A DNA stretch of 64,000 bases from Lactiplantibacillus mudanjiangensis (GCF_005405385.1 NZ_BJDY01000003.1:372001-436000); one strand, 5' to 3'; positions 34,086 to 42,729 are shown, counted from the first letter of the stretch. Made by a program: numbers and translations. The notes: a model not told the origin generated them from the letters alone.

Positions 34086-34412
34086 CTAAGCGTCACCTAA
34101 CATTTTTTCAGCAGTCTTTAAGACGTTTTCACCATTCATCATGCCATAATCGCTCATGTTAATGATGTCCATTGGAATACCGACTTTATCGGTCTTCTTC
34201 TTAACATCGTTAGCCATGTAACGAATTTGTGGTCCGAGTAACAAAACGTCTGGTTTTTCATCAGAAGCTAATTGATGGTCGATGTCAGCTGAAGAAGTGG
34301 CGAAGATCTTGTAATCAACACCGTCGGCTTTAGCGGCAGCTTGCATCTTTGAAACGAGTAGTGAGGTTGACATGCCGGCTGAACAAGCCAACATAATAAT
34401 TTTTTCAGCCAT
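34086..34412 (-). CDS. PTS lactose/cellobiose-type EIIB
   Basis: A 108-residue cytosolic phosphotransfer protein. The phosphorylatable Cys is in IMLACSAGMSTSLLV at the N-terminus, and DVLLLGPQIRYM is the second family landmark. It passes phosphate from EIIA to the sugar carried by the adjacent EIIC. ATG 34412 was chosen over TTG 34418. It is last in the operon GH1-IIC-IIB; no EIIA is present locally. Confidence 0.92.
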   Translation of the reverse strand: MAEKIIMLACSAGMSTSLLVSKMQAAAKADGVDYKIFATSSADIDHQLASDEKPDVLLLGPQIRYMANDVKKKTDKVGIPMDIINMSDYGMMNGENVLKTAEKMLGDA

Positions 34413-34447
34413 AATCAATTCATCCTTTCAAACAAAACGAGTAACTA

Positions 34448-35926
34448 TTAAGCTTTTTCAGCAGCAGCATTTCCAGCAGCGGCTTCGGCAGCAGCTTTAG
34501 CATCTTCTTGGCCCTTCAAGATCCGGTCATACTTCTTAGCAAATGGGAAGTAGATTGCAGTTGACATAACCAAGGTAAGTGTTTGCCAGATTGCCATCTT
34601 CCAACCACCAATAAGGAAACCAGAGATAATCGCTGGTGTCGTCCAAGGCGCAGCAACCCCGTTCAATGGTGGGATAATTCCGAAGTAGATAACCAAGTAG
34701 GTTGATAAGGCAACCAAAACAGGGGTTAAGAAGAATGGAATTGCCAAGAATGGGTTCATAACTAATGGCAAACCGAACAAGAATGGTTCGTTAATGTTAA
34801 ACAAAGCAGGGACTAATTCAATCTTCCCAATAGTCTTCAATTGGACAGAACGCGCGGCGAAGACCGTAAAGATAACTAACCCAATGGTAATCCCAGAACC
34901 AGTTAAGTTAATGAAGTTGTTGTAGAATTCGTTGGTAACAATGTGGGCACCTTGAGCAACAGTCAATTTGCCTGCTTTATATAAAGCGGCGTTATCGGCA
35001 GTGTTAGGAATTAATAACCCACTGGTGATGGCACCCATGATTAACCCACCATGGACCCCAAAGAACCAGAAGAATGGAACTAAGAATGCGATAACTAAGG
35101 CACCACCAAGTGAATCAGATAATCCTTGCAATGGTGTTTGTAACATTGTATAGATTAATTGCAATAAGTCGGTGTTACCAAAGGCACTGAAAGCAGCGTA
35201 AAGTAACATTGAAACGGTGATAATAACCCCAGCAGGGATCATAGCGGTAAATTGACCAGCAACACTAGCTGGGACTTGTTCTGGTAAAGTAATCTTCCAA
35301 CCGGCACGGATCATTGCAGAATATGCCCAACCAACTAAGATACCAATAATGATCGCAGCAACCATCCCTTGACCACCAAGCCAAGTTAAGTTGATAACGC
35401 CGCTAACAGGAGTGGTTAGGAATCCTTGCAATGCTTTTGGTAATTTGTCGATGTTTTGACTAACGGCAGTCCCTGACATCACAACATTGCCGGCAGCATT
35501 GGTGATCCCGGTACCAGCTTTGCCCATCGCACCAGCTAATGGGCTGGCGATGTTAAGCGTTTGCAAAAGTAAGAAAGTGGCTAATGAAGTTAACCCAGCA
35601 GGGAGGGCTTCATAACCTTCGTTGCGGACGTACACATAAGCAATCCCAACCGCGGCCCAAACTGACATAATCGCGAACGTAGCGGTGTAAGCTTGGTTAA
35701 AGAATGCTGACCAACCAGAAGCTTTTAAGATCGCGGCAAGCGCTGGAATTGGGATATTTGACAAAATCAAGAATACGGAACCGATAATGATAAATGGTAA
35801 GGCGTAAACCATCCCATCTTGTAAGGCTTTGACCGGTTTCGTGTTAACGAATTTCATGACCGGTGGCAAAATTTTATCGTTAATGAATTTACTAAAAGCA
35901 CTGTTACTGCTATTGCTATTTTCCAT
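34448..35926 (-). CDS. PTS cellobiose-type EIIC permease
   Basis: A 492-residue permease with about ten helices. FGVHGGLIMGAI and FNINEPFLFGLPLVMNP are the lactose/cellobiose IIC landmarks. An extra loop near 130-165 and an Ala-rich tail (AKAAAEAAAGNAAAEKA) add length. Its ATG overlaps the GH1 stop by one base (TAATG), so the genes are translationally coupled; the pairing with a 6-phospho-beta-glucosidase says the substrate is a beta-glucoside. Confidence 0.92.
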   Translation of the reverse strand: MENSNSSNSAFSKFINDKILPPVMKFVNTKPVKALQDGMVYALPFIIIGSVFLILSNIPIPALAAILKASGWSAFFNQAYTATFAIMSVWAAVGIAYVYVRNEGYEALPAGLTSLATFLLLQTLNIASPLAGAMGKAGTGITNAAGNVVMSGTAVSQNIDKLPKALQGFLTTPVSGVINLTWLGGQGMVAAIIIGILVGWAYSAMIRAGWKITLPEQVPASVAGQFTAMIPAGVIITVSMLLYAAFSAFGNTDLLQLIYTMLQTPLQGLSDSLGGALVIAFLVPFFWFFGVHGGLIMGAITSGLLIPNTADNAALYKAGKLTVAQGAHIVTNEFYNNFINLTGSGITIGLVIFTVFAARSVQLKTIGKIELVPALFNINEPFLFGLPLVMNPFLAIPFFLTPVLVALSTYLVIYFGIIPPLNGVAAPWTTPAIISGFLIGGWKMAIWQTLTLVMSTAIYFPFAKKYDRILKGQEDAKAAAEAAAGNAAAEKA

Positions 35927-37308
35927 TACAATTCATCTCCATTTTTTGCTAAAACTGACTTAAGCCAGTAATAGGACTTCTTTGGGACACGTTGCATGTC
36001 CTTTAAATCATGGTTACTGCGATTGACATAGACGACCCCGTAACGTTTTTCAATGTCGGCGTGTGAACTTGGGATATCAATGAGCCCCCAGCCCAAGTAA
36101 CCCAAGACTTTTGCACCGTCTAAAAACATCGCGTCTTTCATCGCTGAGATGTGTTCTTCATGATATTGGATGCGCAAGTCATCTTCAATCATATTTTGAC
36201 CATCCCAATGTTCTTCCAAGCCGATCCCATTTTCAATTGGGAAGACTGGAACCTCATAGCGGTTGTACAGATCAGTGATCATATTACGGAATCCAAGTGG
36301 ATCAATCGTCCAGCCCCACTTGTTGGCTTTAAGGAAGCGGTTTGACTCCATGCCATAATCCAAATAATGATTAGGTGCCGTTCCCGCAGGAACCTTATCG
36401 GCATTGATCGTCGTTGTACGATAATAGCTGAATGCTAAGAAGTCTGCGTGCATGTTCGCAATAATATCATCATCGCCAGCCTGATGGTCATAATCAATAT
36501 CGTTGTTCTTGATATAGGTTAGAACTTCATGGGCGTAATGACCGTGAACAAACGCATCGTTCAAATTATTATTTAAAAATTGATCTAATTGTCGAGCGGC
36601 GAAAACATCATTTGGTTTAGACGTGGCTGGGTAGACTGGTGTGTAGGCAATCATCCCACCGAATTTCACATCATCGTAGTCGGCATGAACAAATGCATCA
36701 AGTTGTGCGTGAGCCAACATGGTATGATGGAAAATGGTGTAGAGATCGTTTAGTGACCGGTCGCCATGGTCATAACCTGAAATGTTGAAAACTTCATTCG
36801 TAAAATACAAATTGTGTTCGTTGAACGTGATCCAATATTTGACCCGATCAGCGAAGTGTTCAATCATCTTTTTCCCAAAACGGACAAATGCATCAACAGT
36901 ATGTCGTGACATGAATCCGTTTTCTTTTTGGGCTAGCGCTAATGGCATATCGAAATGGTACAAGCAGATCATTGGCGTAATCCCACGTTTGAGCATCCCA
37001 TCAACTAAGCGGTCGTAAAAGTCGATCCCAGCTTGGTTGAAGTCACCATCGCCATCGGGAACCACTCGTGACCAAGAGATTTGAATTCGATACATGTTCA
37101 TGTGCATCGATTGCATTAAGTCTAAATCCTCGTCATAGCGGTGATATTCATCAATGGCATCATGCCAATCCGCAGTGTGCTCAGTGGCTGGGCGCACATC
37201 ATAAACTGATTTGCCCTTACCATCAATATTCCAGGCGCCTTCAGTTTGCATACTCGAAACTGAGTTACCCCAGAAAAAATCTTTGGGCATTCTACGTGAA
37301 AGGTCCAT
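35926..37308 (-). CDS. 6-phospho-beta-glucosidase (GH1)
   Basis: A 460-residue cytosolic glycosidase. The acid/base Glu lies in YWITFNEHN (about 164) and the nucleophile in PIENGIG (about 359). VPKKSYYWLK near the end carries the Ser-Lys-Tyr set that binds the 6-phosphate. Residues after the acid/base Glu read HN rather than the usual P-x. It cleaves the phosphorylated beta-glucoside brought in by the IIC/IIB pair. ATG 37308 follows GGAGGA; a longer frame from 37329 lacks a site. A cre-like site lies upstream. Confidence 0.93.
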   Translation of the reverse strand: MDLSRRMPKDFFWGNSVSSMQTEGAWNIDGKGKSVYDVRPATEHTADWHDAIDEYHRYDEDLDLMQSMHMNMYRIQISWSRVVPDGDGDFNQAGIDFYDRLVDGMLKRGITPMICLYHFDMPLALAQKENGFMSRHTVDAFVRFGKKMIEHFADRVKYWITFNEHNLYFTNEVFNISGYDHGDRSLNDLYTIFHHTMLAHAQLDAFVHADYDDVKFGGMIAYTPVYPATSKPNDVFAARQLDQFLNNNLNDAFVHGHYAHEVLTYIKNNDIDYDHQAGDDDIIANMHADFLAFSYYRTTTINADKVPAGTAPNHYLDYGMESNRFLKANKWGWTIDPLGFRNMITDLYNRYEVPVFPIENGIGLEEHWDGQNMIEDDLRIQYHEEHISAMKDAMFLDGAKVLGYLGWGLIDIPSSHADIEKRYGVVYVNRSNHDLKDMQRVPKKSYYWLKSVLAKNGDEL

Positions 37309-37336
37309 AATTTCCTCCAATCTAATCATGTTTTTC

Positions 37337-37350
37337 AGGAAGCGCTTTCC
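37337..37350 (-). promoter_or_regulatory. cre-like site of the beta-glucoside operon
   Basis: GGAAAGCGCTTCCT on the minus strand, centred on the AGCGCT core typical of cre, with three deviations at the outer positions. It lies about 30 bases before the GH1 start codon. Confidence 0.5.
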
Positions 37351-37482
37351 TTAACACCTTTGTAGTATAAACTCAATCGGTATTAAAAACAATCCTTTTG
37401 ATTAAATTTGTATAGTCTTTTAGATAATTCAAAATATAAATTCAGTTATATCAAGGGTTTTGAACGATCCTAAAATGCAAAA

Positions 37483-37517
37483 AAATTAGTACCAACCGGA
37501 TTGGTTGGTACTAATTT
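37483..37517 (-). terminator. Terminator of the 88-residue gene
   Basis: A perfect 15-bp stem AAATTAGTACCAACC/GGTTGGTACTAATTT with a five-base loop; on the minus strand it is followed by a T-run. Confidence 0.8.
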
Positions 37518-37555
37518 AACCAGTAAATCATTAGTGGTCTTAGTTTTTAGGCCGG

Positions 37556-37822
37556 TTATTTTTGGCTTTTATGAGCTAAATAATAAGCGCCCCATTCAGC
37601 CAATTGACCTTTGGAAATAGCTTTGGCATACCCTGTTTCCAATAACTTTTCAAAGGTTGCCGTGAACTGTTTGGTCGTTTCTTGAGCCAAAATACGGGCT
37701 TCTTCTTGATTAGAGACTTTGGAAAAATCAACGTTAATTTCTGGTTTGAAATTAGCTAGGGTTTTGATCGCTGCTGAATAAATAACGGCATCTTGATCGA
37801 GCTTTAGCGAATGGACTTCCAT
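37556..37822 (-). CDS. Hypothetical 88-residue cytosolic protein
   Basis: A short helical protein without membrane segments, ending LAEWGAYYLAHKSQK. No family was recognised. ATG 37822 has GAGGTG six bases upstream; the longer in-frame GTG lies in that site. It is divergent from the GntR gene at 38000 and is followed by its own terminator, so it is transcribed separately from the beta-glucoside operon. Confidence 0.65.
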   Translation of the reverse strand: MEVHSLKLDQDAVIYSAAIKTLANFKPEINVDFSKVSNQEEARILAQETTKQFTATFEKLLETGYAKAISKGQLAEWGAYYLAHKSQK

Positions 37823-37999
37823 GCTTTTCACCTCATTAAATGATCGAATTGTAGGTTTATTATACCGACTTCGTGATCGTTGGGAAAATAATCAGTTTTG
37901 AAATGAAATTAAACATTCATTTAAAAAGTATATACAAATTATTCACTTTGTTAACGAAATGGGTTAAACTATGTGACAAGATGTTATTGAGGAAAGAAT

Positions 38000-38725
38000 G
38001 TGAGAAAATTGGCTTACAAATACGAGGCCATCGCCGACAGTTTACGTCAAGATATCAAGTCGGGGAAATATGCGCCCGGTGAATTAATGCCGGATCAAAA
38101 CAAATTAGCCGCGACTTTCGATACAACGCGGATTACGATTCATAAAGCCATTCAGCTATTGATTATTGAAGGGATGGTTTATTCTAAACGTGGTGCGGGG
38201 ACGTTTGTACGTAAAGATTTTGGCATCACTGAAGATCATCAAGAGACATTGATGGACAAACCACTAGGGACAACGCGGACCAATGCTGGAAAGAAAGTTA
38301 CGAGTAAAGTGTTGGAATTACAAGCACGCCTACCAACGACTCGTGAAGCTGAACAATTAATGATTGACGACATGGACCCGGTCTATGTTATTCGGCGAAC
38401 CCGGTATGTGGACGGGAAAGTCTGGGCTTATGAACATACGATTATGCCAACCAGCATTGTGACGTTGACGAAGAGTGTACTGATGGGGTCGATTTATGGC
38501 TACTTGGAAAAAGAACGAGGGATGTCGATTGCCGGTTCTCATCGAATTATTTCGGCGGCCAAAGCCAATGATGAAGATATTGAAGGCTTAGGCTCTCAAG
38601 TAGGTGACCCAGTTTTGGTCATTAACCAAGTCAGTTACACAGATGACGGGCAACCATTCGAAATCTCAGAAGCACATTTACCATACGCGACTAGTACGGT
38701 CGTGGCCGATATTCAAATCCATTAA
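38000..38725 (+). CDS. GntR-family (HutC/UTRA) regulator
   Basis: A 241-residue regulator with a winged helix (LMPDQNKLAATFDTTRITIHKAIQLLIIEGM, then SKRGAGTFV) and a UTRA domain from about residue 90. Close to the beta-glucoside PTS operon, it is the likely regulator of that operon, as with BglR/YydK-type proteins; this is inferred from position. The start is GTG with GAGGAAAG upstream. A 182-nt structured repeat follows in its 3' region. Confidence 0.85.
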   Translation: MRKLAYKYEAIADSLRQDIKSGKYAPGELMPDQNKLAATFDTTRITIHKAIQLLIIEGMVYSKRGAGTFVRKDFGITEDHQETLMDKPLGTTRTNAGKKVTSKVLELQARLPTTREAEQLMIDDMDPVYVIRRTRYVDGKVWAYEHTIMPTSIVTLTKSVLMGSIYGYLEKERGMSIAGSHRIISAAKANDEDIEGLGSQVGDPVLVINQVSYTDDGQPFEISEAHLPYATSTVVADIQIH

Positions 38726-38791
38726 TTAAAGGTGAAATGACAACTGTCGTTAATGTAGCAAGTGTTTGTTCAACGATCAAAAGTCCTCACT

Positions 38792-38973
38792 CTTGCCACC
38801 TGCCGTTCGCCCACATTGAGCCGGAACGCTGTGGGCGGACCGGTTCAGCCAAAAAGCGGTCTGAACCGTCGTTTTGAACCACAAAAATCGTGTTTCAAAA
38901 ACGCCAGGCTCTAAGCGATAAATCGCTAAAAGCCTCCCACGGCTGGGCTCAATGTGAACTCACTCTCGGTTAT
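38792..38973 (+). repeat. 182-nt structured repeat, copy 1
   Basis: It differs from copy 2 (40367-40548) at about ten of 182 positions. Folding features: outer stem CACATTGAGCC with GGCTCAATGTG; local stem CGCCCACA/TGTGGGCG; stem CGGTTCAG/CTGAACCG; a CGTTTTGAA.../...TTCAAAA stem; and a stem around AGCGAT-AA-ATCGCT. Same orientation as copy 2. It lies between the gntR stop and the terminator at 39071. Confidence 0.85.
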
Positions 38974-39070
38974 AATGATGATGAGATTGAGTTGTATTCA
39001 CAATACAGCCGGCTGAATCACTGGCTGACGTAGGTGACTCCTGTTAATGTACTAACTAATTATGATAGTC

Positions 39071-39106
39071 AAACGACAACTGAGCGTTGCTTGGTTGTCG
39101 TTTTAG
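39071..39106 (+). terminator. Terminator after gntR and repeat copy 1
   Basis: AAACGACAAC pairs with GTTGTCGTTT, 13-base loop, then TTAGTTT. It lies before the PadR gene and supports a PadR start downstream of 39106. Confidence 0.6.
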
Positions 39107-39176
39107 TTTGCTTTTAAATTGGTGGAGGTTCATAATTTTAATTAAAGTAAACGGTTTCTTTGAAGGGATGAGCGAA

Positions 39177-39518
39177 ATGGCAGCGGGATTATATCAACGA
39201 TTAATTGACAAGTATGTACCGTTAACCGAAGCGACGTTTTTAACTTTGGTGAGTGTGGCACAACCGATACGAAATATGGATATCCCAACTAAAATTGCGA
39301 CATTGACGAATCATCAGCTACAAATTGGTTTGGGAACGTTGTATACAACTTTACATATGTTGACGCAAGATTATCTGATTAAAGATCAAATAACCGCTGA
39401 TGATCAGCATATTTATGAATTAACCGGGAGTGGACTCGCGGTGCTAGCGGCGGAACGAGATCGTTTGGGGCTACTGAACCAGATTATCAATCAGCTCGAC
39501 TTACCAACTGACGACTAG
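39177..39518 (+). CDS. PadR-family regulator
   Basis: A 113-residue winged-helix repressor: LTEATFLTLVSVAQPIRNMDI opens the domain, GLGTLYTTLHMLTQDYLIKD is the recognition helix and wing, and a short C-terminal helix ends it. ATG 39177 has GAAGGG nine bases upstream; ATG 39168 abuts that site. It lies 25 nt before a DUF2812 gene. PadR-DUF2812 pairs are common in Firmicutes, where the regulator is thought to control its partner. Confidence 0.82.
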   Translation: MAAGLYQRLIDKYVPLTEATFLTLVSVAQPIRNMDIPTKIATLTNHQLQIGLGTLYTTLHMLTQDYLIKDQITADDQHIYELTGSGLAVLAAERDRLGLLNQIINQLDLPTDD

Positions 39519-39543
39519 GGATCGTATTTTTGGGGGTGTTTTA

Positions 39544-40332
39544 ATGCAACGTTATCGAAATGTGATTAAGGGGTCAGCGGCCGAACTAAACTGGCTGAAT
39601 GCGATGGTCAAAAAGGGGTGGTTGTTAGCTGACGTGCATGGGTCACGGTATGACTTTACACCGACAACGACCAACTACCGTCTTTTTACGGAATATGTCC
39701 CAGTTGATGTGGAAACCACGGCTACAACCAATGCCGTATTTACGGTTTTAGCTACGGCCACGTTAAAGCAACCGGCCATTAAAGTACTTTATACTGGGAC
39801 GACCGATCCGAAGCTTTTAGCTGGAATTGGTACGGTAACAAAAGATGATCCACTGCAACTTAAAGTTGCGCTAGGCTTACGGAACCATCTTTGGAATTTA
39901 GTTAATGTGTGGACGCTCGGATGGGTCGTGGCATTCACCGTGATGCTCATGGTGTTAGTCGGCATCCAAGCGCCAGGATGGGCTTTTGAAGTGGGTCCCA
40001 TCATTTGGCTTATTGGCGTGGTGCTCGGAATCAGTCAGATTGTGCCGATTCATCGGCAAGTGCGGCAATTACGTCGTCAATTACAAGATTATGACGATGC
40101 TTGGCGCCCAACTTGGCATATCTTTTTATACAAAATGCCCGCAGCCCCCGATTTAACGCCGATTGAAGATCTGGGTGCTTGGCGTTTGGTTGGACAAGAC
40201 CATCATGGCACGTATTGGTATGATCTACAGACAATGGGCAATGAAGCCACGATTCGTGAGGCGTTACAGCCATTATTGCCACCACATACGGAAATACGTA
40301 TTTTGAGTAATCTAGGATTATGGCCACTTTAA
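39544..40332 (+). CDS. DUF2812-domain membrane protein
   Basis: A 262-residue protein. The N-terminal part (AAELNWLNAMVKKGWLLADV, then YDFTP...YRLFTEYV) fits DUF2812; two membrane helices follow (about 122-140 and 147-163), and the C-terminal 90 residues are cytosolic. Function is unknown; the genes travel with PadR regulators. GGGGG precedes ATG 39544. The two genes are bracketed by the 182-nt repeats as a cassette. Confidence 0.8.
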   Translation: MQRYRNVIKGSAAELNWLNAMVKKGWLLADVHGSRYDFTPTTTNYRLFTEYVPVDVETTATTNAVFTVLATATLKQPAIKVLYTGTTDPKLLAGIGTVTKDDPLQLKVALGLRNHLWNLVNVWTLGWVVAFTVMLMVLVGIQAPGWAFEVGPIIWLIGVVLGISQIVPIHRQVRQLRRQLQDYDDAWRPTWHIFLYKMPAAPDLTPIEDLGAWRLVGQDHHGTYWYDLQTMGNEATIREALQPLLPPHTEIRILSNLGLWPL

Positions 40333-40366
40333 ACAACTAAAGGTTGAAAGTTACTTTTTAGAAATA

Positions 40367-40548
40367 CTTGCCACCTGCCGTTCGCCCACATTGAGCCGGA
40401 ACGCTGTGGGCGGCCCGGTTCAGCCAAAAAGCGGTCTGAACCGTCGTTTTGAACCACCAACCCCGTGTTTCAAAAGCGCCAGTCTCTAAGCGATAAATCG
40501 CTAAGAGACTCCCACGGCTGGGCTCAATGTGAGCTCACTCTCGGTTAT
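40367..40548 (+). repeat. 182-nt structured repeat, copy 2
   Basis: Direct repeat of 38792-38973. Four of the roughly ten differences fall in one seven-base hairpin loop. In the AGCGAT/ATCGCT stem, GGCTC...AAGCC of copy 1 becomes GTCTC...GAGAC here, a G-C to T-A compensatory pair. It lies between the DUF2812 stop and the terminator at 40624. Confidence 0.85.
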
Positions 40549-40623
40549 GTTAGTGATCTGAAACTAATTTAGCATGACTTAAACCAATACTAGTAAGGTT
40601 CCTAATCGTAAAGAAATAATATC

Positions 40624-40664
40624 ACGTGCTCGGTGAGCAGAATCACTGTCAGCACGTTTTTTTT
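40624..40664 (+). terminator. Terminator after repeat copy 2
   Basis: ACGTGCT/AGCACGT outer stem with inner CGGTGA/TCACTG and a run of eight T. It could end the padR-DUF2812 transcript or a separate repeat RNA. Confidence 0.8.
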
Positions 40665-40974
40665 ATGGACGATTTTACAAACACGTGCTAGGCTGGTAAT
40701 GATGAGATCATCGAGTTTGATTTATACAATATATAAAAATATTCATATTTACATGACACCTCGGATAGATAGTAGTATTATATTTAAAGGCCAAAGCTGG
40801 GATGTGTGATTTACCCCTTTTGCTTGCCTAAATAAAAATATCTATAAATAATACTATGAATGTTTTGGTATTCGTCATACTTATTTCATAAAATCAGTAT
40901 AGATTAGAAACTAAGTTCAATTGGTATAGGGTGCTGCCGCATCGATTGGACATAAAATTATCGAGGTGATTTTG
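40665..40974. other. AT-rich intergenic gap
   Basis: About 310 bases with no gene. It contains low-complexity AT stretches and several weak -10-like boxes before the AP2-domain gene; nothing specific was recognised. Confidence 0.5.
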
Positions 40975-41466
40975 ATGCGACTAAAAGATTTAACAGGAGA
41001 GACATTTAGCCGATTGACCGTCATTAAACGAGCTAAGAGTGCCCCTAATGGGAATGCCCGTTGGTTGTGTCAATGTTCATGTGGTCGGCAGGTCGTTGTG
41101 GATAGCTATCGCTTACGCAAAGGCATTACCAAGAGTTGCGGATGTTTACGTGCTGATGTCAGCCGGAAAAATATTTTTGAAAATCCCCAAACACGAAAAA
41201 ATATGGGCCGCAGTGACAACTTACCGTTGTATCAAGGAACGTCCGTTGATCGTTTGAAGCCGAATAGTCGGAATCGAAGCGGGGTCATTGGCGTGTCTTT
41301 TGATCGTTGTTCACAAAAATGGGTCGCGCGTTTAATGTATCGTGGACGCTTAGTGTTGAACCAACAATTTGCGGATATGGATGATGCCATTATGGCGCGC
41401 AAACAAGCTGAGGAACGCTATGTGGTCCCAGTCTTAGAAGAATATGCTAAAACCAGCATGGAATAA
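40975..41466 (+). CDS. Zinc-ribbon plus AP2-domain protein, phage/homing-endonuclease-like
   Basis: A 163-residue protein. The N-terminal part (LTGETFSRLTVIKRA, then WLCQCSCG and KSCGCL) is a four-Cys zinc ribbon. Residues from about 97 (NRSGVIGVSFDRCSQKWVARLMYRG, then AIMARKQAEERY) form an AP2/integrase-type DNA-binding domain. The same pair occurs in phage and homing-endonuclease-associated proteins, but no HNH nuclease core is visible, so DNA binding is likely and cleavage is not supported. ATG 40975 follows GAGGTGA. No phage genes adjoin it. Confidence 0.78.
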   Translation: MRLKDLTGETFSRLTVIKRAKSAPNGNARWLCQCSCGRQVVVDSYRLRKGITKSCGCLRADVSRKNIFENPQTRKNMGRSDNLPLYQGTSVDRLKPNSRNRSGVIGVSFDRCSQKWVARLMYRGRLVLNQQFADMDDAIMARKQAEERYVVPVLEEYAKTSME

Positions 41467-41487
41467 AACACGTACATAACGAGTTTG

Positions 41488-41520
41488 ATCGACCTAGTTT
41501 GAAGCTAGGTCGATTTTTTT
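41488..41520 (+). terminator. Terminator of the AP2-domain gene
   Basis: ATCGACCTAG/CTAGGTCGAT ten-bp stem, seven-base loop, seven T. Confidence 0.88.
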
Positions 41521-41564
41521 GGATGAATTTGACTGAAGTGACCCAAATTTTTCCGGGAATAGCG

Positions 41565-41685
41565 TATAATTAAAAATGGTAATTACCGTTGAGTAATTAC
41601 GTTGACAATAAGGTGTGAGACTGTCTCAGATTATTTTATTGTCCTCAACGTGAGTGCTGGTCAAGCTGATCAGTGCTATTTTTTT
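41565..41685 (+). ncRNA. Candidate small RNA or attenuated leader upstream of the ABC operon
   Basis: TATAAT (41565-41570) is followed by two GTAATTAC palindromes (41579-41586 and 41593-41600). Then a bulged stem GTTG-ACAATAA with TTATTGT-CCT-CAAC (41601-41649) encloses TGAGA-CTG-TCTCA. A terminator AGTGCTGGTCA/TGATCAGTGCT (41653-41677) with a T-run follows. The -35 is weak. It sits between the AP2 terminator and the ABC promoter, so it may be a free RNA of about 110 nt. Confidence 0.45.
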
Positions 41686-41744
41686 GCCCTTTTTTAGGGG
41701 GAATTTGGTTTGGAAGGGAACTATCCAATCAAGTGCGTTAAATA

Positions 41745-41773
41745 TTGACTCACGAGTCAATCTGGCTTATGAT
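41745..41773 (+). promoter_or_regulatory. ABC operon promoter with TetR-type operator
   Basis: TTGACT (41745-41750), 17 bp, TATGAT (41768-41773). The palindrome TTGACTC-AC-GAGTCAA (41745-41760) covers the -35. The operon's third gene encodes a TetR protein, the likely ligand. A further TTAGCGA-TGA-TCGCTAA hairpin (41784-41800) precedes the ribosome site. Confidence 0.7.
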
Positions 41774-41814
41774 AACGTCAAAATTAGCGATGATCGCTAA
41801 AGGGGGCGTTCGAT

Positions 41815-42729
41815 ATGACGCAAGCCACACCAGTTTTAAAAATTTCACATTTACAAAAACGCTTCGGTAAGTTTAACGCATTGACAGATATTGATTTTGC
41901 GATTTATCCGGGCGAGGTTTTTGGCTTTATTGGCCCCAACGGTGCCGGTAAGTCGACAACGATTCGAATTTTACTGGGCTTATTGAAGGCCAATGGTGGT
42001 ACTGCGACCATTTTTGGTCAAGATGTTTGGCAACACAGTGTCGCGATTCATCAGCGGTTGGCCTATGTGCCTGGTGACGTCAACTTGTGGCCTAACTTGA
42101 GTGGTGGCGAAATTATCGACTTGTTGCTGAAGTTGAATGGTGATCAACATACGGCTAAAACCGATGCCTTGATCAAAGCATTTAGTTTAGATCCACGGAA
42201 AAAAGCGCGGACTTATTCAAAGGGCAATCGGCAAAAAGTGGCGTTAATAGCGGCCTTTTCAACTGATGCCGACTTTTATATATTTGATGAGCCAACATCT
42301 GGGTTGGACCCATTGAATGAACAATTGTTCCAAACGCAAGTGTTACAGCTTAAACAGGCCGGTAAAAGTGTTTTGTTATCTAGTCATATTTTGTCGGAAG
42401 TTGAAAAAATGTGTGATCGGATCGGGATTATTCGCGAAGGGACGATTGTGGAAACCGGGACGTTAGCGGATATGCGGCACTTAACGCGGACCACGATTGA
42501 CGTGCAGACGGTCCAATCGTTGGCTCATGTGGCCGAATTGCCGGGTGTCCACGGGTTGACGGTTAAAGCCGGTCAAAATCATGTCAGTTTTGCAGTGGAT
42601 GCCGATCAATTGACGGCGGTGATGCAATATTTGAGTGCGCAACAGTTAGTTGCAATCACTAGTACGCCGCCGACGTTAGAGGATTTGTTCATGCGTTACT
42701 ATACAGCGGCAACACCGGATCGGAAGTGA
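41815..42729 (+). CDS. ABC transporter ATP-binding protein (exporter)
   Basis: A 304-residue ATPase. Walker A GPNGAGKS is at residues 40-47, the signature is the degenerate YSKGNRQK, and Walker B reads FYIFDEPTSGLD, followed by the H-loop SSH. The last 80 residues form the extra domain of drug-type ATPases. GGGGG precedes the ATG. It overlaps the permease gene by 4 nt, and the operon also encodes a TetR regulator. Confidence 0.92.
   Translation: MTQATPVLKISHLQKRFGKFNALTDIDFAIYPGEVFGFIGPNGAGKSTTIRILLGLLKANGGTATIFGQDVWQHSVAIHQRLAYVPGDVNLWPNLSGGEIIDLLLKLNGDQHTAKTDALIKAFSLDPRKKARTYSKGNRQKVALIAAFSTDADFYIFDEPTSGLDPLNEQLFQTQVLQLKQAGKSVLLSSHILSEVEKMCDRIGIIREGTIVETGTLADMRHLTRTTIDVQTVQSLAHVAELPGVHGLTVKAGQNHVSFAVDADQLTAVMQYLSAQQLVAITSTPPTLEDLFMRYYTAATPDRK

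Noticed and set aside
38792-40548. The direct repeats as insertion-sequence ends
   Set aside because: No transposase lies between them, ends are not typical inverted IS termini, and the covariation fits a structured element better.
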